A stretch of DNA of 23,614 nucleotides from Jimgerdemannia flammicorona (lineage: Eukaryota; Mucoromycota; Endogonomycetes; Endogonales; Endogonaceae): the NCBI GenBank assembly GCA_003990745.1, contig RBNI01001224.1, positions 1-23,614 on the forward strand, read 5' to 3'. Made by a program: the position numbers and the translations under genes. This document shows positions 18,102 to 23,614 of this stretch, in pieces. Each line of letters opens with the position of its first letter. Positions within the stretch are counted from its first letter, which is position 1. Under the pieces are notes generated by a model. It saw only the letters and a program-made list of their open reading frames with translations. It had not been told where the DNA came from and did no database searches.

Positions 18102-20036
18102 ATGGGGGCTTTTGGAGGGTCGAAGGGTGGTGAAGGATCTGAAGGAGGAATGGTGTCAGGTGGATCTGGAGGAAAGCCTGGTTCCTCCAGCTTTGCTGAC
18201 AAGGTGAAGGTGAGTAGATGGCCTGCTGGAATCAGGGCTGGCACTGCTGAGGGGAAGGCCAAGGCTAGCATCAGAAGGAGGAGTGGCCCTCAGGTGGGTG
18301 ATGTGAGCATAGGGGCTGGAGGGGCTGTGGCTGGGGGTGTGACTGTTGATGGGAGTGTGATGGGGAATCAGAAAAAAAAAAGAGATGTGATGGCTGATGG
18401 CCAGGTGGGGCAGGGGTTCCCAATACGGAAGGGGGACCTGGTGGATAGTGTAACATGGCTGGCAGTGGCCCTGTTGCTCGAGAAGTTGATATCAGAGTTT
18501 ATGGCTACCTTGTACTTTCGGGGCTTAGCGGTGACAGTAAGGATTGTCCTGGGGCTCATTTCGAAGCAGGTGGCTGAGGCAGCCTCAGTGAAGTTCCTGA
18601 AGGGTCTGGAGGGAGTAGAGGTGGGCTTTGAGGAGGTGGGCTTACTGGACGAGGCTCTGAAGACTAGAGCAGTGGTTGGGGAAGTAGTGGTCCCCATGGT
18701 GCAGTGCTTGAGGTGGGACCCCAGAGTGGTGCAGCTTCTGGTGAGGAGGGTGCCTACAGTGACAAAGGAGGAGACTAGGAGGCAGGTGGAGGAGGTCATG
18801 GCAGAGTATGGTAATATAGTAGACATTGGCTTCCAGATGTGAGAGGGGACAACATTCAGGACAAACAACGTCAATATCAGGATTAGGCTGGCAGAGAAGG
18901 AGGCCAAAGGGAAGATGAGTGACTGGCCCTCAGTACTAATGTGGGGGGCTTTTGTCTGTAAGGTGTCAAGGGTGAAAGAGAGTGAAGAGTAGGAGGAGGA
19001 CCTGTTGGAGGCTCTGGAGAAGTTGAGTGGTGCTGTGAAGAGGAGGGTGAAAGCCTGGAAGCTGTATGAAGAGTTGATGCATCTGGAGGTCATGGATGGG
19101 AAATGTATCTATACTGACAGGAGGCAGTGGGAGTGGGCCCAGGGGCACAAGAGGCAGAGGGAACTTCTGGCGAGTATAAAAAGAGAGGTGAAGAAGAAGT
19201 TGATTGAGGCTGAGGAGTCTGGAGGCATTGAAGCTAGCATCTGGGCTAGCAAAGGAGGAGAGGAGATGGAGGCAAATAAGGAAGGGGCAGAGAAGGCGCT
19301 GGGCAAGGATCTCTATGTAGACAGTACCTTCGAAGTTTGGGAGCAGGATTTGGATAGCACCCCCCCCCCACTTATCAGGAGGGGCCCAGTTGGGAAGAGA
19401 GGAGTAGTGGAGGATGTGCTGATACAGGGGGCCCAGCGAGTTCACTTTGGGGTTCCAGATGTGGCAAGAGGGGGCCAGGTGGTGGCAGTTGGTGAGGATG
19501 AGCTGGTGGATATCCCAGAGGAGGAGTGGGATGAGGCTGCCAGTGTGGGAGCAGATACCATGATGCTGGATGCAGGGTGGCCAGGGACTCCTGAAGGGAG
19601 GGAGGTGGGGAACCAGCTGTGGATGAGCAAGATGATGGATAATCTCGCAGCTGAGAAGTTGGAAGAAGTTGACCTGCATGTGATGCCAGAGGAGCATTGG
19701 GCACGGATTCTGCATGGGGATAGGGTGGTGGAGGCATTGAAGGTAGAGATACTTGCAATTTTCAAGGAGAAGGAGGGATATGTGGTAGATGAGTTGAGGG
19801 AGGCTGAGTTAGCAATTGCTGCTGGTGAGCAGGCTGCCTATTGTTGGGCAGAGCATCATGGGTTGCAACTCTGGCAGGAGGCATGCTTGGAATACTGGGA
19901 GGACTTCAAGAAAAAGGAGGATGGGGCAATGGTGGAACTTCTGACTGGGTTGGAGGCAAAGGCAACTGAAGAGAAGGTACTAGCTGCAGAGCATGGCTTG
20001 GACTTGGCACAGGAGGAGCTGAATATAGATTTGTAG
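18102..20036 (+). pseudogene. LINE ORF1 (RNA-binding-like protein)
   Basis: One frame (3) over 645 codons with only two internal stops (TGA 18840-18842 and TAG 18990-18992), both readable as decayed TGG. ATG 18102 is the first in-frame ATG seen, but the frame is open upstream. A Gly/Ser-rich basic N-terminus is followed by an RRM-like region at about 18725-18975 (RRVPTVTKEETRRQVEEVM, EYGNIVDIGFQ, then TTFRTNNVNIRIRLAEKE). This resembles the domain that precedes zinc knuckles in many LINE ORF1 proteins, yet no CCHC knuckle follows. The last ~340 residues are long, acidic and probably coiled-coil (KREVKKKLIEAEE, KEGYVVDELREAELAIAAGE). ORF2 starts 31 bases after the stop. Confidence 0.75.
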
Positions 20037-20067
20037 AGAGCACGATTGATAAACAACATTATTCCTT

Positions 20068-23000
20068 ATGAACAGTACAACTAGCATTTTTTCTTTGAAT
20101 GTGAATAGGCTACAGAGATCAGGGTAGTGTAGGAATATTTTTACTTAGCTTAGGGGATTGGAGGCTGATCTCTTTTTACAACAGGATGTATGGTGTGAGA
20201 ATGAGGAAGATCAAGTGGAGTGGACTAGAGAATGGAGAGAGGCTATTGCTTGGAATGGCAAAGTGGTGATTCTGGTGAGGAAGGGTAGAGGGGACTTAAG
20301 CAGAATTCAGAGCTGGGGAGACCATTTGGTCTGGGGAGAATGGCACCAACCTGGGTGGGAATCAGTGAGGGTTGGCTTCTGCTACTGCTCTGCAGTTAGG
20401 GGTGAGCAGATTGAGTGGATTAGGGATCTGTTGGAGGAGGGTGTTTTCTTAGAGGAAGGTGTCAATATTTTGAGAGGTGACTTTAATATAGTGCAGGATC
20501 TATGGCTGGATAGAACTGATGGAGGAAGGAGTGTAGGTGGGAGGAGTGGTGGACTGGATAAGTTAGAGAAGATGGAGAACCTTAGCTCTTTAGAGGATAT
20601 AGGCAGAACACAGTAGGGTGACAGAAGGGTCTATACACACAGAGTAAATAGACTGGGTACAAGGATTGACTGGATTCTGACAGCCAAATGTTGGGGTGCT
20701 AATGTTTGGACAACTCTAGAGGTGGAGTGGTGCCCTTGGTCTGATCACTGGGGGCTATTGAGGCAGGGACAGTTTGGGGGGAGTGGAGATGGATCTGGAT
20801 ATTGGTGCCTTAACTCCTCTCTGCTGGCCAAGAAGCGGTTGTGGTACCTATGGATGGAGGATGTCCAAGTGAAGATTGCTATCTGGATATATGAGAGATC
20901 ATCTGTGGATGAGGTTGAAGGAGGCTGCGAGGATTTATTGGGGAGGAGCTGGTAGGGAGACTGGGAGGCAGAGAAGGAAGCGAGTATGGTGTGCTTCTAA
21001 TAGGCTGATTAGATTGCAGATGGAGTGGGCTGAGTTGCTTCATTCTGAAGGGGTGGAGGATTGGAGGGTAGAGTGGGTGAAATTGGAGGTAATGGAGCTG
21101 CAACAAATATTGCAAGTAGAGGAGGAGATTTGTATGAAAGAAATGGCTGCCAGACTAAGATGGCAGAGGCTTGAGAAGAGAGAGCAGCCCACTAGATATC
21201 TGTTGAGGCTTCTCTAAGCTAGGAGGGTGCACCATTGATGAGATGGAGTCTTGGATACTGAGGGAGATATGCTGGGGACAGTACCAAGAGAGGAAGGTTT
21301 ACCTTGAGACTTCTGGAAGAAGATGGTAAAGGTTCCTGGAGTATTAGGAGAGATGGCTGCCCTCTGTGACCATGTTCTTCTGAATGGTGAGTGGGTTGGT
21401 GAGCCGGACTTAGGGCTAGTGGCCTTATTGATCAAAGATAAGGGGAGGAGGGAGGACTGGAAGAACTGGAGGCTGATCATATTTCTGGATATAGACAGGA
21501 AGTTGGTTACTAAGGTGATTGTTGCAAGGCTACAGAAGGTTGCCCAACAGTTTCTGGGTGAGGAGCAGTGAGGCTTTGTTGGAGGCAGGCTTATCAGGGA
21601 TGGGACTGCCTGGGTGCATAGCATCATTAAGGGGGCCCGGACTTGTGGACTGGATGGTAGACTGGTCTTTTTGGACCAGGAGAAGGCCTATGACCATGTT
21701 TGGTGGGTATGGCTAGGCAAGGTGCTGGATAGAATTGGTATTCCCCCAAGGTTTCAGGCTTCTATGCTGAATTTATTGGAGGACAGTAGGGCAGCACTGT
21801 TGTATAATGGTCACTGGGGTTTGGCATTTCCCTTGGGAAGAGGAGTTCCTCAGGGAGACCCATTGTCTCCTATCCTTTATGCCCTTTCATTGGAACCTTT
21901 GATGGATAGGATATGTCAGAGGGTGGCAGAGCTTGCTATGTATAGTGTAGTGTAGAAGGTGGGGGCTTTTGTGGATAACATGGTGGTTGGACTTGGATCA
22001 GTAGTGGACGTTGAGGTACTTAAGGAGACAGTGGAATAGTATGAGGCACACTCTGGGGAGAAACTCAACTGGCATAAGTGTGAGACAATGGTGTTAGGGA
22101 ATGGGCTGATGGGAGGGAACATCATTGGAACAATTGTTCCCACAGGAGAGGTGGTGTAGTATTTGGACATCTTTCTTTCTGTATATGGATCTGTTATACC
22201 ACAAGTGTGGTGGGAGAGGAGAGTGGCCATTTGGAGAGAGGATCTTAGAGGTTGGGGGGGTCACCACATCCCCCTGGCTGGGCATATGTCAATCCTGAAT
22301 ATCTACTGGTTCCCCAAGCTGTGGTATGTGACCTATTACTTAGACTTTCTGGCTTGGGTGGTGAAGAGACTGATGAAACTGGCTAGAGATTGGATTTGGG
22401 CAGGGAGGAGGTCCCAGATCAGTTGGGATACTCTTGTAAGACTAGTGGTTAGGGGAGGACTAGGTTTTGTGAATTTCCCTAAGAAGCTGCACTGCCTACG
22501 AGTTTGGTGGTTGAAAAGGGCTATTGAACTACAGGGAGGAGGTTGGGTGTCACTGCTGCAGAAGGTATGGGAGATGAGGTTCTCCTCTTGGAGATCCTCA
22601 GGAGATTTTCTCTCTCTAGTGAGCCTGACTGGAAGCCAATAGCTGTGGCATAAGGGCTTCTGGTGGGAGGTGGTAGATGGAGTACACTGGATAGGACTGT
22701 GCTGGAAAGGCAATGAGGAGGAGGTGCTGTGGGTTCCAGCTATGTGGTGATGGGACAGACTCCTTCTGGGGGGAGTTCCACTTGCTGAGTTTGATATTGG
22801 AGATGGAGTGAAGTGTTAGTGGGGTCTTGGCCAGGATCTTTGGCCAAGTAGTTGGCAGGCTGTGGGGATTGGTGAGGAGTGGGACTGGGCAGGAGTCTGG
22901 TCATGGAGTGCTGAGGTGCAGCAGTGGCTTCCTCCTAAGTTCTGAGTGGTATAGTAGTGGATGTTGAGGAGGAATATCATATTGAATTTCCATGCTGGGC

Positions 23001-23299
23001 ATCTGGTAGAGGGTGGCCATTTAGATTTTGAGGAGTATTATAATGTAGAGCAAGTTGGGGGATTTGTGCAAATGCCTAAACATTGGCTGAGAGAGTGTGA
23101 GGTTCTGGGAGACTTTTGGATAGCAGTAGGGAATCGACTGGGTGTAGAGAGGAGACCAGATGGCAAGAGAGGTCACTGGGAGGATTTGAAATCTTGGCTA
23201 GTGGGTGGTGTGGGCAATGGTTGGCTTACTATAGAGTGGGTATTAGCAGTGTGGGTAGGACTGACTAGACATTGGCTCATTGTTTTTGAGGAGAGGTGA
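20068..23299 (+). pseudogene. LINE ORF2 (endonuclease and reverse transcriptase)
   Basis: This encodes target-primed reverse transcription. ATG 20068 opens with IFSLNVNRLQ, the Asn motif of AP-like endonucleases. The endonuclease continues in frame 1 with FLQQDVW, GDFN (20476-20487), RIDWIL and SDHW (20740-20751). Between about 20860 and 20890 an indel moves the sense to frame 2 for the RT: FLDQEKAYDHV, with the motif A Asp kept (21674-21676), then GVPQGDPLSP (21842-21871). The expected FADD is FVDN (21968-21979), so the RT is catalytically dead. A Trp-rich C-terminal region continues in frame 2 to TGA at 23297-23299. I see no RNase H domain. In-frame stops occur throughout (for example near 20128, 20614, 21215 and 21954). 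Confidence 0.9.
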
Positions 23300-23586
23300 C
23301 AGATGGGTTTACAGGAGAAGTTATTAAGGTGGGAGGGATTGATGGGAGATCTGCTGACTGGGTGGTGGGTGGGTTGGGGTCCCCAGGGTGGTAAATGTCA
23401 TCGCCTGGTAGAAGGAATCTGTGAAAAGAGTGTGGGCAGGTGGAGATGGTGTTAGACAAAGTGGTCTTTCATCAAGTAGGAGTGGGAGAGGGGGGCCCCC
23501 CTAGGGGGATTGGATAGGGTTGGACATTATGTATTATTTAGATGATAGATGGTGTTTTAATAAAGGGAGAAGTCTGAGTGACTATA
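23300..23586 (+). other. LINE 3' UTR with G/C palindrome
   Basis: Non-coding tail of the LINE. It contains GGGGGGCCCCCC (23490-23501) overlapping CCCCCTAGGGGG (23497-23508), two self-complementary 12-mers that cannot both fold at once. AATAAA lies near 23559, about 25 bases before the poly(A). The same region, minus the last ~80 bases, is present inverted at the left end of the window. Confidence 0.8.
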
Positions 23587-23614
23587 AAAAAAAAAAAAAA
23601 AACAAAAAAAAAAA
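23587..23614 (+). other. LINE poly(A) tail
   Basis: A run of A with one C, reaching the window end. It marks the 3' end of the LINE insertion. Confidence 0.9.

Larger units (their letters stand above)
18030..23614 (+). mobile_element. LINE (AP-endonuclease type), nearly full length
   Basis: A non-LTR retrotransposon with ORF1, ORF2, a 3' UTR and a poly(A) tail. The 5' edge is set where G2 coding sense ends and the G-rich composition starts, about 18020-18040; I cannot define it to the base. The plus strand is G-rich and clearly different from the AT-rich neighbours. The reading frames are much less broken than in G1, so this is probably the youngest insertion. The 3' target duplication lies beyond the window end. 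The left-hand fragment at 1-346 belongs to the same family in opposite orientation. Confidence 0.92.

Noticed and set aside
18368..19715. Long minus-strand open frames (241 and 249 codons) opposite LINE ORF1
   Set aside because: They are antisense to a well-supported ORF1. The G-rich sense strand makes the complement poor in stops, and the products are low-complexity Pro/Ser/His/Leu-rich.
1..23614. CRISPR array, tRNA, rRNA or host genes
   Set aside because: No regularly spaced short repeats with unique spacers, no cloverleaf with conserved arms and no intact non-transposon gene were found by eye.

Overview
The window is a nest of decayed retrotransposons. I see no host gene, tRNA, rRNA or CRISPR array. 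The gene types (Ty3/gypsy LTR elements and an endonuclease-RT LINE with a poly(A) tail) point to a eukaryote. The style of gag, the pre-protease segment and the LINE ORFs suggests a repeat-rich fungus; that is inference, not proof. CpG is strongly depleted. Sister copies often differ as TG versus CA at the same site, the mark of deamination of methylated CpG.

Layout from left to right. (1) 1-346: a 5'-truncated LINE 3' end on the minus strand, related to the LINE on the right. (2) 351-1425: part of a long LTR of family G2 carrying a decayed ORF. (3) 1437-1704 and 12003-13883: three units of an AT-rich, LTR-like repeat, here called X. (4) 1705-12002: a complete but dead Ty3/gypsy element, here called G1, inserted into the second X unit. 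It has two ~1.37-kb LTRs, an ATAG target duplication, gag with a zinc-knuckle relic, protease, a dUTPase domain with all five motifs, RT, RNase H, integrase, and an unrecognised acidic ORF before the 3' LTR. (5) 14056-18030: the 5' part of a second gypsy element, G2, with a 1.57-kb LTR, gag with an intact CCHC knuckle, and protease. It is cut off by (6) 18030-23614: a nearly full-length, G-rich LINE with ORF1, ORF2 (AP-endonuclease and RT), a palindrome-bearing 3' UTR and a poly(A) tail.

The two most notable points are the dUTPase embedded between protease and RT of G1, and an approximately 288-codon ORF lying wholly inside the G2 LTR. That ORF has its own TATA box upstream and a TATA/AATAAA pair downstream. 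Its three stop codons are all sense codons in the other LTR copy, so an intact LTR-encoded protein is likely ancestral.

Every coding region is broken. Catalytic losses include D-to-N in both proteases and FADD-to-FVDN in the LINE RT. Other hallmarks survive: YIDD in the G1 RT, D,D35E in the integrase, and GDFN/SDH in the LINE endonuclease. Probable order of events: X repeats, then G1 into X. Separately, the LINE inserted into the G2 internal region, and a LINE fragment into the left G2 LTR.
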